In this document: piece after piece, positions 45,136 through 54,361 of the stretch | How positions within the stretch are numbered: the stretch's first letter is position 1 | How the letters are laid out: the number at the start of each line of letters is the position of its first letter | NCBI RefSeq assembly: GCF_019799905.1 | Contig: NZ_JABGCI010000003.1 | Coordinates: forward strand, 62,001-126,000 | From: Trujillonella endophytica | Lineage (GTDB): Bacteria; Actinomycetota; Actinomycetes; Mycobacteriales; Geodermatophilaceae | Direction: 5' to 3' | Length of the DNA: 64,000 bases | Translations under genes and position numbers: made by a program | The notes under the pieces: model-generated | Told to the model about the DNA's origin: nothing | The model's input: the letters and a program-made list of their open reading frames with translations, nothing else | The model's database searches: none

Positions 45136-45143
45136 TGCATGCA
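45136..45143. promoter_or_regulatory. TGCATGCA site upstream of crotonase gene
   Basis: Exact palindrome, 73 bp before ATG 45063; member of the shared set. Confidence 0.7.
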
Positions 45144-45193
45144 CAGCGCGGCTCCAAGCGCGCTGGAGGGCGCTGCTATCCCGACCGCACGCC

Positions 45194-46009
45194 TCAGAAC
45201 GCCGTGTTCCCGCCGTCGATGGCCAGTGCGAGTGCCGTCGTCCACGTGGACTCATCGGACAGCAGGTACACGACGGCGTGCGAGATCATCGTGGGATCCA
45301 TCTCGGCGTCGGGGTGGAAGTTCGCGTACGTCGCGAGCAGGGCCTCGTTGCCGGCAGCCACCCCGGACAAGTGCGCCCTGGCTCCTCGGGCCATATGGGT
45401 GTTGACGGGCCCCGGGTGCACCGTGTTCACCCGGATACGGTGCTTGCCGAGTTCGGCGGCGAAGGTCTTGGCCATCCCTGTCACGGCGAACTTGGACGCC
45501 GTGTACGCGAGGTTGAACGGGCCACCCTTGAGACCGAGGGACGAGGACACCAGGACCATCGAGCCGCCCCCCGCCTCGACCAGGACCGGTGCCGTCGCCA
45601 GCACCGTGTTCCGCGTCCCGAACAGGTTGACGTCGATGACGTCCCTGAACTCCTGCTCGGTGAAGCCGTCCCAGGGCCGCACGATGTCGATACCGGCGTT
45701 GGCGACGACACCGTCGAGCCGGCCGAGCTCGGCCACCCCCTCACGCACCACCTCGGTGAGGCGGGCGAGGTCGCGGACGTCGGCCCGCTCGGCGACGATC
45801 CGCCGGTCCAGCGCCTCGACCAGCCGCACGGTCTCCCGCAGGTCCTCCGGGGTGGCCCCGTCGTACTGGGTCACCGACGGGATCGGCTCGCAGATGTCGA
45901 CGGCGATGATGTCGGCACCCTCCTCCGCGAGCCGGACCGCATGGGCCCTGCCCTGGCCGCGTGCCGCGCCGGTGATGACGACGACCTTGCCGTCCATTCG
46001 TCCTGCCAC
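45194..46009 (-). CDS. mycofactocin-coupled SDR-type oxidoreductase
   Basis: 271 residues. The N-terminal VVVITGAARGQGRAHAVRLA EEGADIIAVDICEPI is the pattern of mycofactocin-coupled SDRs (TIGR03971 group), with the family's insertion around YDGATPEDLRETVRLVEALD. Catalytic region SSSLGLKGGPFNLAYTASKF, then HPGPVNTHMARGARAHLSG. These enzymes retain NAD and depend on mycofactocin for re-oxidation. It probably oxidises an alcohol intermediate. An unexplained 210-nt spacer separates it from the truncated SnoaL ORF. Confidence 0.88.
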   Translation of the reverse strand: MAGRMDGKVVVITGAARGQGRAHAVRLAEEGADIIAVDICEPIPSVTQYDGATPEDLRETVRLVEALDRRIVAERADVRDLARLTEVVREGVAELGRLDGVVANAGIDIVRPWDGFTEQEFRDVIDVNLFGTRNTVLATAPVLVEAGGGSMVLVSSSLGLKGGPFNLAYTASKFAVTGMAKTFAAELGKHRIRVNTVHPGPVNTHMARGARAHLSGVAAGNEALLATYANFHPDAEMDPTMISHAVVYLLSDESTWTTALALAIDGGNTAF

Positions 46010-46218
46010 CGAGTCTCTCCGTCCTGTTGCGATGCCGAGAGGTCGAGGTGCCTCTCAGCGGGTGCTGACCGCGCCGTGCACCGCGGCTCCTGAGGTCCCG
46101 CGTGAAGGGCCTCGGGCGTCGACCTGAGCAGTCGCCGACGTCCGGGGTTCCTCGCACGTGGGCCCTGGTCCCGTCGCGATGGACATCGCGACGGGACGCC
46201 GTCAGGACCCGGCAGGGC

Positions 46219-46620
46219 TCAGGCCAGCGGCTCGACCTTCTCCACGTACACGTAGAGCCGGCTCAGCTGCAGAGATGAGATCTTCCACGCGCCCTCGACT
46301 TTCCGGTAGGTCTCCCGGTAGTGGCCCGTACCGCGGAGGCGATAACCCTGCGCGCGCCACACCAGCACGTCCTCCATCGGCCAGATGCCGGTCGCCTGGG
46401 AGTCGCCCATTAGCTCGATCTCGGGCTGATGACCGTGGTGCGTCGTGGTCAGCGGGTCGATGAAGGCCCGGACGCGCTCGATGTAGGCGTCGACGTCGGT
46501 GCCCCTGGCGACCGAGGCCCGTGCCACCGCCGGCCGGAGCGCCAGGAGGTAGTCGGGGAGGCCGTTCTCAATCGGGCCGATCTGCGGGTCGGCCGTGAAG
46601 ACGGCCCGGTGAGAACTCAG
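46219..46620 (-). pseudogene. SnoaL-like gene, 5'-truncated
   Basis: The frame from GTG 46527 gives about 102 residues ending ETYRKVEGAWKISSLQLSRL, the last two-thirds of a SnoaL-type protein (TTTHHGHQPEIELMGDSQAT GIWPMEDVL). Homologous-looking sequence continues upstream in frame (HRAVFTADPQIGPIENGLPD) to about 46620, with no usable start or ribosome site, and a stop at 46639. The N-terminal helix with the YxxxxDxxD pattern is missing, so this is probably a truncated relic. Confidence 0.6.
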
Positions 46621-46640
46621 TGCCCAGGGAGTCCGTGCTC

Positions 46641-46931
46641 AGGGACTGTCCCGGCGGGACGGAGACGGTGGTGTGCGGTAGCTGGACGACAGCCGGCCCG
46701 TGGACCGCTGAGCGGTCAGGTGGACCCCGGTGGTGATCCAGCGTCCCTCTTCGGGCCAGTGGACCCGTCGTTCGCCGTCGTGGTCGTGCCTGACACCTCC
46801 CTGCGCCGCGCGAAGGGCCTCGACCGCCTGGCCGTGACGGACGACGGTGGCGACGGGTGTTCGGTCGCGGCTGCGGCCCGTTCGTCACGGGCGACACAGC
46901 CTTCGAATCCGTCGGACGTCATCGGGCCCGA
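46641..46931. other. intergenic, nothing recognised
   Basis: About 290 bp between the SnoaL relic and the E1 terminator. Only overlapping Pro/Arg-rich shadow frames; no motif or repeat seen. Confidence 0.4.
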
Positions 46932-46954
46932 CCGGAGGCAGCATGCGCCTCCGG
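46932..46954 (-). terminator. hairpin terminator after E1 beta
   Basis: Perfect 8-bp stem (CCGGAGGC / GCCTCCGG) with a 7-nt loop, starting 13 nt past the E1 beta stop. Confidence 0.65.
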
Positions 46955-46967
46955 CCGAGCCGCGGTG

Positions 46968-47951
46968 CTAGAAGAGCTGCTTGACCTTCGCCACGACGCG
47001 CTCGCTCGTGGGATGCCGGTTCAGGGTCTTCGCGAAGGGCTGCGGGGTGAACAGGCCACCGACGCGGAGAACGGGCCCTTGCAGCTCGGAGAAGAGGTCC
47101 TCGGTGATCCGGGCGGCGATCTCCGCGCCGGGTCCGGCGAACTGCGTCGCCTCGTGCGTGATGACACACCGCCCGGTGCGCTCCACCGACTCGAACACCG
47201 CCGGGAAGTCCAAGGGGACCAGGGAGCGCAGGTCGATGACGTCCGCCTCGATCCCGTCCTGCGCGAGCGACTCGGCAGCCGCCATGGCGATCCGCACGGC
47301 CGGGCCGTAGGAGACGATCGTGACGTCGTCCCCCGTGCGCACGGTCTTCGCCTTGCCGAGCGGGACGCGATGCGGACCGACCGGTACTTCTTCTTTGATC
47401 GAGTAGAGCAGTCCGCTGTGCTGGATCAGCAGACTGGGATCAGGCGACTCCAGGCAGGTCATCAACAGGCCCTTGGCGTCAGCCGGTGTAGACGGGAAGC
47501 ACACGTTGATACCGGGCGTGTGCATGAACCACGACTCCACGGACTGCGCGTGCTGGGCGCCGAAGTGACTGCTGCCGACGACGGTCGTGACCAGAACCGG
47601 GGTCGGGGTGGCACCGCCGGTCATGTACCGGAACTTGGCCGCGTGGTTGAGGATCTGGTCCATGACGTGCGTCGTGAAGTCGAAGAACATGACCTCCGCC
47701 ACGGCTCGGTAGCCGCCCAGGGCGAGCCCCACCGCCGACCCGGCGATGGCGCCCTCGGCGATGGGGGTCGCGCGAACCCGATCGGTTCCGAACTTGGTGG
47801 ACAGGTCCTTCGTGGTCTTGAAGACCCCGCCGATCGGCTCGGCCACGTCCTCACCCAGGAGGACGATCTTGTCGTCGGCCTCCATGGCGCAGTGGTACCC
47901 CGAGTTGATCGCCTGGGCGATCGTCATCGACTGCACGGTCGTCTCAGGCAC
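46968..47951 (-). CDS. 2-oxoacid dehydrogenase E1 component, beta subunit
   Basis: 327 residues. IVLLGEDVAEPIGGVFKTTK DLSTKFG, PIAEGAIAGSAVGLALGGYR, AEVMFFDFTTHVMDQILNHA, and a transketolase C-terminal domain with VIDLRSLVPLDFPAVFESVE. It forms the alpha2-beta2 thiamine-diphosphate enzyme with the alpha subunit; acetoin, pyruvate or branched-chain 2-oxoacid types cannot be separated by eye. GTG 47951 lies 8 nt after AAGGAG and overlaps the alpha stop by 8 nt. No E2 or E3 gene is in the window. The stop is TAG. Confidence 0.93.
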   Translation of the reverse strand: MPETTVQSMTIAQAINSGYHCAMEADDKIVLLGEDVAEPIGGVFKTTKDLSTKFGTDRVRATPIAEGAIAGSAVGLALGGYRAVAEVMFFDFTTHVMDQILNHAAKFRYMTGGATPTPVLVTTVVGSSHFGAQHAQSVESWFMHTPGINVCFPSTPADAKGLLMTCLESPDPSLLIQHSGLLYSIKEEVPVGPHRVPLGKAKTVRTGDDVTIVSYGPAVRIAMAAAESLAQDGIEADVIDLRSLVPLDFPAVFESVERTGRCVITHEATQFAGPGAEIAARITEDLFSELQGPVLRVGGLFTPQPFAKTLNRHPTSERVVAKVKQLF

Positions 47952-48966
47952 CGTCCACACTCCTTGCGAACTCGTCGTTCTCGAAGACGCCCTCATAGAT
48001 GTCGGCCTGGACCGGGTCGGTCCCGTTCTGGGCGAACTGGAACGCGTCCTCCAGTTCCGCTCGGACGCGGGTCTCCACCTCCGCGATCTGACCCTCCGAT
48101 AGGTGGCCGTTCGCGAGCAGCCACTTCCGGAAGGTGGGCGCGGGGTCGCGCTCCATGGCGGCGGCGAGCTCGTCCTTGGGCACGTAGCTGAAGTCGGCGG
48201 TCCCGGTGTGCCCGGTCAGGCGGTAGTGCTCGAACTCCAGGAAGGTCGGGCCCTCGCCGGCGCGGGCGCGCGCCAGGGCCGTCTCGAGGGCTGCGACGCA
48301 GGCCATCGGGTCGAACCCGTCCACCTTCTCCGCGCGCATGCCGTAGGAGGCGGCGCGCTGGGCGAGCTCCGGCGCAGCGGTGTACTCCTTGATCGAGGTG
48401 TGCTCGCCCCACTGGTTGTTCTGGCAGACGATGACGACCGGCAGCTTCCACAGCGCGACGAAGCCCATGCCCTCGTGGAAGGCCCCGATCGAGGTCGCAC
48501 CGTCGCCGAAGGTCACGACGACGGCGTTGCCGTCGCCGGACAGCTGCTCAGCCATGCCGAGACCGGCCGCGATCTGCATCCCGGAGCCGACGATGCCCGT
48601 CGTCGCGGTGAAGTTGACGTCCTGGTCCTGCAGGTGCATCGGGCCGCCGCGTCCGCGAGAGCAGCCCTCGGCCTTGCCGTAGAGCTCCGCGATGATCGAC
48701 CGCAGCGGCATCCGCTTGGCCAGGGCATCGCCGAGGTTGCGGTAGGTGGACACCATCTTGTCCCCGGTGCGCATCGTCTCGCCGAGGGCGGCGCAGACCG
48801 CCTCCATGCCGCGGACTGGGTAGAAGGCCGCCATCAGGCGGCCCGCCTTCGACTCCGCGGCGGCCCGCTGATCGGCCAGAGCCGTTCCGAGCATGAGGCT
48901 GTACATGCGCTCGAGGGCCTCGACGTCCAGCCGCGGCGGCCGGTCGGTGAGGGTGGTGTCAGTCAT
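47944..48966 (-). CDS. 2-oxoacid dehydrogenase E1 component, alpha subunit
   Basis: 340 residues. The ThDP/Mg motif TFGDGATSIGAFHEGMGFVA with the following VIVCQNNQWGEHTSI is complete; FYPVRGMEAVCAALGETMRT and EGCSRGRGGPMHLQD are typical of acetoin/BCKDH-type alpha subunits. ATG 48966 gives MTDTTLTDRPPRLDVEALER. An imperfect long palindrome with GTATGC arms lies 73 bp upstream, placing the pair in the regulon. It decarboxylates a 2-oxoacid and hands the acyl group to a lipoyl E2 encoded elsewhere. Confidence 0.93.
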   Translation of the reverse strand: MTDTTLTDRPPRLDVEALERMYSLMLGTALADQRAAAESKAGRLMAAFYPVRGMEAVCAALGETMRTGDKMVSTYRNLGDALAKRMPLRSIIAELYGKAEGCSRGRGGPMHLQDQDVNFTATTGIVGSGMQIAAGLGMAEQLSGDGNAVVVTFGDGATSIGAFHEGMGFVALWKLPVVIVCQNNQWGEHTSIKEYTAAPELAQRAASYGMRAEKVDGFDPMACVAALETALARARAGEGPTFLEFEHYRLTGHTGTADFSYVPKDELAAAMERDPAPTFRKWLLANGHLSEGQIAEVETRVRAELEDAFQFAQNGTDPVQADIYEGVFENDEFARSVDGA

Positions 48967-49038
48967 GCGGCGTCCTCGCGGGTCTCGGCAGAGGAGCAGC
49001 GCCGATCGTGACGGCGGCCACCTCACACCTGGGCGAAA

Positions 49039-49056
49039 GTATGCATTCGAGCATAC
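49039..49056. promoter_or_regulatory. GTATGC-6N-GCATAC palindrome upstream of E1 alpha
   Basis: Perfect inverted repeat of GTATGC (49039-49044) and GCATAC (49051-49056), containing TATGCA like the other sites; 73 bp before the E1 alpha ATG, near -35/-10 distance. Confidence 0.65.
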
Positions 49057-49297
49057 ATCCCGCGGTGTCAGACGCCAGGCCCGTCTTGAGACCCGACGCC
49101 GTCCGCTACCCGATCCCCGGACGGGGCCGCCCCAGTGCGCTGCCCGTGCCGCGTCGGCGCACGGCGCCGGACCGGTGGACGCCCGGGCGGGGCGCCGACC
49201 ACCGCCCGCCGGGCAGTCTGATCGGCGGATCGCCGGCGCCGACATCGGCCCGGCTGGGGGTGAGCCGGCCGGCCGCGCGGTTCGTTCCTACCGGCCG

Positions 49298-49999
49298 TCA
49301 GCCGACCACGGCAGGCAGCCGGGCGACCAGGTCCTCCGCCGACTGCGGGAGGGCCAGGAACGAGTGAGTGAGACCGTTGCCGAGCATGTCCTGCAGCAGG
49401 ACGCGCGACGTCGCGCGGTGCGCATCCTGCAGCCTGAGCAGCTCCGGGGCGTCCTTTGCCTCGATGGCGGCGATCATCGCGTCGTGGTCGGCCGGCACGT
49501 GTGACCGACGGTCGCGGTTGGAGAGGTGAAGCGCCCGGTACGGGTCGGACACCCGCCAGAGCCGCTCGAGCTCCTTGACGAGGATGGTCAGGCTCGACCA
49601 GCGCCACATGGTGAAGTGGAAGGCCCGGTTGGCGGCCATGAGGTCCTCGAGCGCCCCGGCCTCGGCCGCGACCCGGCAGGCCTCGTTGGCCCGGCGCAGC
49701 TCGTCCAGCTCCGCTGGCGAGGGCCACCGCAGAGTCTGCAGCACCTCGTGCTCGAGGAACGCGCGCATCGAGTAGTACTGCAGCAGATCAGCAGCACTCA
49801 GCTTGGCGACCGCGTAGCCGGCGTTCGGCGTGCGCGTGAGGATGCCGTCGACGGCGAGCGCACGCAGCGCTTCGCGCAGCGGCGTCCGGCTCACCTCGAG
49901 CCGCTCCGAGACGACCCGCTGGTCCACCCGCTGCCCCGGGGACAGCTCACCGGTCCGGATCAGCCGGTACAACGCATCGACCAGAGGATCGTCGCCCAC
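49298..49999 (-). CDS. GntR-family regulator, FCD subfamily
   Basis: 233 residues. N-terminal winged HTH: LYRLIRTGELSPGQRVDQRV VSERLEVSRTPLREALRALA VDGILTRTPNAGYAVAKL. C-terminal all-helical FCD domain with metal/ligand residues in NRAFHFTMWR, HDAMIAAIEAKD and DAHRATSRVLLQ. FCD regulators usually bind organic acids or acyl derivatives and release short palindromic operators. GTATGCA at 50047-50053 lies 48 bp upstream of its start, so self-regulation is possible. It is the only GntR gene in the window and the best local candidate for the TGCATGCA sites. Confidence 0.92.
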   Translation of the reverse strand: MGDDPLVDALYRLIRTGELSPGQRVDQRVVSERLEVSRTPLREALRALAVDGILTRTPNAGYAVAKLSAADLLQYYSMRAFLEHEVLQTLRWPSPAELDELRRANEACRVAAEAGALEDLMAANRAFHFTMWRWSSLTILVKELERLWRVSDPYRALHLSNRDRRSHVPADHDAMIAAIEAKDAPELLRLQDAHRATSRVLLQDMLGNGLTHSFLALPQSAEDLVARLPAVVG

Positions 50000-50046
50000 G
50001 AGTTTGCCCTTCCTCCCAATTGGTTTACGCCATGCTACGCAGTTCG

Positions 50047-50053
50047 GTATGCA
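50047..50053. promoter_or_regulatory. GTATGCA half-site upstream of gntR
   Basis: Matches one arm of the E1 alpha palindrome (GTATGCA) 48 bp before the GntR start; weaker than the 8-bp sites. Confidence 0.4.
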
Positions 50054-50059
50054 GATGGT

Positions 50060-50873
50060 TGCTCCCGCAAGCTTCTCGTCCCATGGAGTGAGGAACGGCG
50101 ACGCCGTCTCGCGAGCGGAGGATCAGCGTCCGACCGCTCCACCGCACTACGCCCCCGGGACTGCGGGACCTCCGCTCCGTCCGCAGGGTCGTGTTCATGG
50201 CGAACCCTCGGTGGTGCGTCTCACCCGCGCTCGTCAGAACGACGACGCCACGCACAGGCCGCCTGAACGGGCATACGGATGCTCGGCAGCCACCCGGTGC
50301 TCCGGCACTGGGATCCCGGCTGCCGACGCCGCGGCGGTGGCCCCAGCCGGCGCCGACGCCGTGCACGTCCGCGCCGAGGACGACGGGGTGGACGCCATCG
50401 ACGGCGTCCGCGGGCCGGGGGTCCTCTTGGCGGTCCGCGCCCGCGTGGCGCGCCTGGGCGTCGGCGTCACCACCGCCTCGCGGGCGGACACCGGACCCGT
50501 CCGACCGTGTCGCGGCCGTCACGTCGTGGCCGGTGTTGCCCGGCTTCGCCTCGGTCAACTGGTGCGAGCGGGGCTGCCGAGGCGGTCGCGGCCGCCCCGC
50601 AGGCCTGGGGAGTCGGCGTGGGAGGCCCGCATCCGGCACACCCATGCGCCGCCTCTGGCTGTCCTTCCCCCTGCGCGCCGGTGCTGCCGGGTACTCGTCG
50701 AACCGGAGGACGACCCGGATGCCTGCCGGCCCTCCGTTCCGCGGTCGATCGGGGTCCGTCGACCCGCATCGGGCAACGTCGCCCTGGTGGAGGCGGCCCG
50801 GGCTCTCGGTGCGTCCAGACGGCGCCCGGCCTGGCCGACATCCCGGCCCGAACCGCCCCTGCCCGGGGCCGTC
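50060..50873. other. gene-poor decayed stretch
   Basis: About 800 bp with long overlapping shadow frames on both strands and no consistent start or ribosome site. A plus frame near 50320-50480 (GTGIPAADAAAVAPAGADAV and ARLGVGVTTASR) faintly recalls an LLM-class oxidoreductase, but I cannot support a gene. Confidence 0.4.
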
Positions 50874-51250
50874 TCGCGCCTGCCCTCTCGTCTGTCCTGC
50901 GCCACCTCGCGCGCGGCTACCAGCGGGTGAGCCAGGAGATCGCCGAGCTGGACGCGGAACTCCACCCGCTCGTTCGGTCCGCCGCGCCGGCCCTGCTCGA
51001 GCTGGCCGGCATCTGACCGGGGGTCGCTGGTCCACTGCTCGCCTCCGCCGGGGACAACCCGAGTCGACCCCGCGCGAAGTCGGCCTCGCCCACCTGCGGA
51101 GTCGCACGACTACCGGCCAGCAGCGGCCGCACCCGCGACGAACTCCACGCCGCGACGTGCTCCGCATCCAACACACCTACGACCACCGCCGCCGGCAACG
51201 GCCCTCGGCAAGCTCACCCCGTTCGATACGAGCTCGCCTTCACCAGTCAG
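50874..51250 (+). mobile_element. IS110-family transposase relic
   Basis: The plus frame LSSVLRHLARGYQRVSQEIA ELDAELHPLVRSAAPALLEL AGI matches the coiled segment before the IS110 transposase C-terminal domain. The expected continuation (about DNPSRLRAKSAFAHLCG, then ASSGRTRDELHA) is present only in other frames with stops. The N-terminal DEDD domain is absent. Inactive fragment; no termini seen. Confidence 0.6.
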
Positions 51251-51380
51251 GCCCGCTACACCGGCATGACCAGTCCCGTCCGCCATCAACCGGCGCCGCA
51301 GCAGCACCTAGGCGGCACTTGGATGTCATGCAATATTGTCATCCAGGACCCAGACGGCCTATCGGCGGGAGTCGGACCTC

Positions 51381-52163
51381 ATGGATCGGATGAAGGACAA
51401 GGTCGTCATCGTCACGGGCGGGGCCCGAGGTCTGGGCGGTGCGGCATGTGTCTCCCTGGCAGCGGAAGGGGCAGCCGTCATCGTCGCCGATATCCTGGAA
51501 GACGCCGGGCAGCAGACGGTTGCGGAGATCGAGAGCTCGGGCGGCAGGGCGCGCTTCGCACGTCTCGACGTCCGGGACGCCGACGCCTGGTCTTCGGTGG
51601 TCGCTGAGACGGTCGATGTCTACGGTGGAGTCGACGTGCTCGTCAATAACGCGGGAATCACCCTGCCCCGAACGATCGAGGACGTGACGCTCGACGAGTT
51701 CAAGCGCGTCATGGACGTGAATCTCTATGGTGCGTTCCTCGGGATGAAGGCCGTGCTCCCGGAATTGATCTCGCGCGGCGGAGGGGTCATCGTCAACGTC
51801 TCGTCCAATTCGACGGAGATGATCCTGCCGACGACGTCGATCTACGGAGCGAGCAAGGCCGCCTTGGCGAACCTGACCAAGACGACGGCCATCCATGTCG
51901 CGCTCAAGGGCTATGGGATACGCGCCAATTCCATCCACCCTGGGCCCTATCTGACCGACATGCTCGCGGATCCGGACGTAGCCGACCAACCGCACATGCG
52001 AAGCATGCGAGACGCGGTGCCCCTCGGCCGGTTCGGGGATCCTGCGGAGTTCGCGCACCTGGTCGTTTTCCTGGCCTCCGACGAGAGCAGCTACATCACG
52101 GCATCCGAGTTCTTCACGGATGGCGGACTCACCAGGGTCTCCGTCCCGGGACGCCGGGGATAG
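51381..52163 (+). CDS. SDR-family oxidoreductase
   Basis: 260 residues. KVVIVTGGARGLGGAACVSL, VDVLVNNAGITLPRTIEDVT, VNVSSNSTEMILPTTSIYGA SKAALANL (catalytic Ser, Tyr, Lys) and HPGPYLTDMLADPDVADQPH. The ending SYITASEFFTDGGLTRVSV is the usual SDR C-terminus. GGGAG lies 8 nt before ATG 51381. It stands alone, flanked by an IS110 relic and a decayed stretch. A CATGCAAT sequence lies about 50 bp upstream, too weak to list as an operator. Confidence 0.9.
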   Translation: MDRMKDKVVIVTGGARGLGGAACVSLAAEGAAVIVADILEDAGQQTVAEIESSGGRARFARLDVRDADAWSSVVAETVDVYGGVDVLVNNAGITLPRTIEDVTLDEFKRVMDVNLYGAFLGMKAVLPELISRGGGVIVNVSSNSTEMILPTTSIYGASKAALANLTKTTAIHVALKGYGIRANSIHPGPYLTDMLADPDVADQPHMRSMRDAVPLGRFGDPAEFAHLVVFLASDESSYITASEFFTDGGLTRVSVPGRRG

Positions 52164-53181
52164 GGAGCAACGCCGTCGCTGGTCCGGCGCGCTTTCCGGG
52201 TCGGACTCCGGCAACCGGTGCTCTCAGCCATCGGCGTACCCCGTCCTCCTCGGCTGGGCCTTCCTCGCAGCGACGACTGCGACGACCACAGGTGTCAGCG
52301 CATGCGGGTTCTTGATCCCCGCGGCGATTCACTGACGTTGACCGGTACGGGCAGCCAGTTCCCCGACGCGGCGGATCCTCAGGAGCGCTACGACCGGCAC
52401 GTGATCGAAGGGGCAGCAACCCGAACCGGTTCTTCCTGGGGGCGCTGCCACCCGTCCTCACCCGCAACGAGACGCCGCGGGTCGGGGAGTGGTCACGCCT
52501 CGGGACGGACCGGCTGGACGCCGGGGAGTCAGCCGGCGAAGGCCCCGACGGACGCGGAGTCCACTGAGCCCAACCTCTCGTCCTCCGTGCTGGGCCCCGC
52601 CGATCCCGGCACTGCAACCACCGGGGTCGGCTTGGAGCAGGAGTCCAAGATCCGCAGGGACGCCGGCTGGGTCGGCGACGCAGCTCCGCTTGGACCTCGA
52701 CGCCGCGCGGCTGCGCAGAGTCGCGGCTGGACGGGAGGACGAGCGACAGCGGTACCCCGATCACTCGGCCTGGCTGTTCCGCTGCTCCGTCGGCGCGGGA
52801 GTCTGCGCCGGTCCCTGGGCCCCTCGGACCATCGCAACCATCTCGGCGAAGCCCTCGGCCTCTCGAGCGGCTGCGTCGGCCCTGCACGCCCTGGTCACGA
52901 CGAGCTCTCCCCCAGCATCAGGCACTTCGCGATGGCCGGACGCACTCGTGGTGGTCGCTGACCCCGGACAACACCTCGTCGAGTGCCACGTTGTAGGGCT
53001 CCGCCGCGAACGCGTCCTCGACGGCGACGTCGGTGACCACCTCGATCAGATCAGGCGTCCGTCCAACGGCTCACGACCCGGGGTCGATGATCTCCCGGGG
53101 CGGATGGGTGGGAACAGAGAACCCGAAGCAGGCGGGCCCCTCAGCCGAAGACGGTAGAGCAGCCAGAGGAGCCCGAACCTC
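52164..53181. other. decayed region, no gene supported
   Basis: About 1 kb without an intact gene. A plus frame near 52310-52500 (LDPRGDSLTLTGTGSQFPDA then QERYDRHVIE and, in another frame, NPNRFFLGALPPVLTRNET) looks like remnants of one protein that I do not recognise. The remainder is shadow sequence. Confidence 0.4.
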
Positions 53182-54132
53182 CTAGATCGACGTGATGACT
53201 CGGTATCTATCAGCCATGATCCGGCGGGCCAGGTCGCTGTTGACAGCTGGGCCCTCGGCACCGTGCGGAGCCCCTGGGTGCAGGTGGAACTCGGTGCTGA
53301 CGCCGTGGGACAGCAGCCGCTGGGCGTAAGCCAGGCATTCGTCGCGGAAGATGTCGAGCTCCCCCACCTCGATGTAGGCCGGCGGCAGGTTGGTGAAGTC
53401 CTGCAGGCGGGCTGGCGCAGCGTAGGGCGAGACGTCGGGACCACCGACTGCGTCACCGAGGAGCGCTCCCCAGCCCGTGGCGTTGTCGTCATAGGTCCAT
53501 GCAAGGAAAGGCAGGATCTCGGGATCGGGCTCGGTGGTGCGGTCATCCAGCATCGGGTAGACGAGCACCTGCTTCCGCACTGCGGGTCCGTGCTGATCAC
53601 GTGCGTAGATCGCCAGACTGGCGACCACACCCCCGCCACCGCTGTCCCCCATGATCGCAATGCGGTCGGGGTCGACGCCGAGTTCACTGGCGTGGTCGGC
53701 GAGCCACTGCAGGCCGGCGTAGCAATCGGTGACCGGCACCGGGGCCATGTGCTCAGGGGCGTACCGGTATTCCACCGAGAGGAACGGGACACCCGTCTCG
53801 GACACGTAGCGGGACACGAAGGCGTCATAATCAGCAACGGTGCACATGATCATTCCCCCGCCGTGGGCGTAGAGGACGGCAGAACCCGGTGAGACCCCGT
53901 CCTTCGTGTACCAGCGCAGCAGGATGCGCGCGCCATCATCGGCCGTCGTCTCGTAGTCGGTGGTCGAGACGTCGTCCGGGGTCGGAATGAGGCCGGACAC
54001 CAAGCCCATCAACGCATCGACACCCTGGCGTCGACCTTCCACGTCCCCCCGCGGTGGGGGGGTCATTTCTCCTGCACCTGCGAACAGAGTCGCCATCGCG
54101 GCCCCGACCTCGGGGTCAATGGAGAAAGGCAT
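53182..54132 (-). CDS. alpha/beta hydrolase, HSL-type esterase
   Basis: 316 residues. HSL-family oxyanion motif AVLYAHGGGMIMCTVADYDA, nucleophile elbow IAIMGDSGGGGVVASL, acid region EVGELDIFRDECLAYAQ and the late His in LHPGAPHGAEGPA. It hydrolyses carboxylic esters or lactones; a role in opening a lactone after ring oxidation is conceivable. ATG 54132 follows TGGAGCACTC; an earlier ATG (54150) has no ribosome site. It stands alone next to the acsA relic. Confidence 0.92.
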   Translation of the reverse strand: MPFSIDPEVGAAMATLFAGAGEMTPPPRGDVEGRRQGVDALMGLVSGLIPTPDDVSTTDYETTADDGARILLRWYTKDGVSPGSAVLYAHGGGMIMCTVADYDAFVSRYVSETGVPFLSVEYRYAPEHMAPVPVTDCYAGLQWLADHASELGVDPDRIAIMGDSGGGGVVASLAIYARDQHGPAVRKQVLVYPMLDDRTTEPDPEILPFLAWTYDDNATGWGALLGDAVGGPDVSPYAAPARLQDFTNLPPAYIEVGELDIFRDECLAYAQRLLSHGVSTEFHLHPGAPHGAEGPAVNSDLARRIMADRYRVITSI

Positions 54133-54361
54133 GAGTGCTCCAGACGTCATCGTCGTGATCACGTCGGGCGATGTGATCCAGGTGACACTACGAACCTGGG
54201 CTCTACAAAACAAGTGTTCGGCAGCGTGGCGACCGTCGTCGACACCTGATCGCAGACCGAGACCCGCGCGCACGTGACCGCACCGATGCTCGGGTGACGG
54301 CAGCCCAGCTCGGCTGGGCCCAGAGCGCGATCCTCGGCATCTCGGCCGCCGTCGTCGAAGG

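Noticed and set aside
46219..46527. Intact small SnoaL gene starting at GTG 46527
   Set aside because: Family sequence continues upstream without a start and the N-terminal helix is missing, so a truncated relic fits better.
51320..51345. CATGCAAT and GGATG/CATCC arms upstream of the 51.4-kb SDR as a regulon site
   Set aside because: Only six bases match the motif and the arms do not resemble the other sites.
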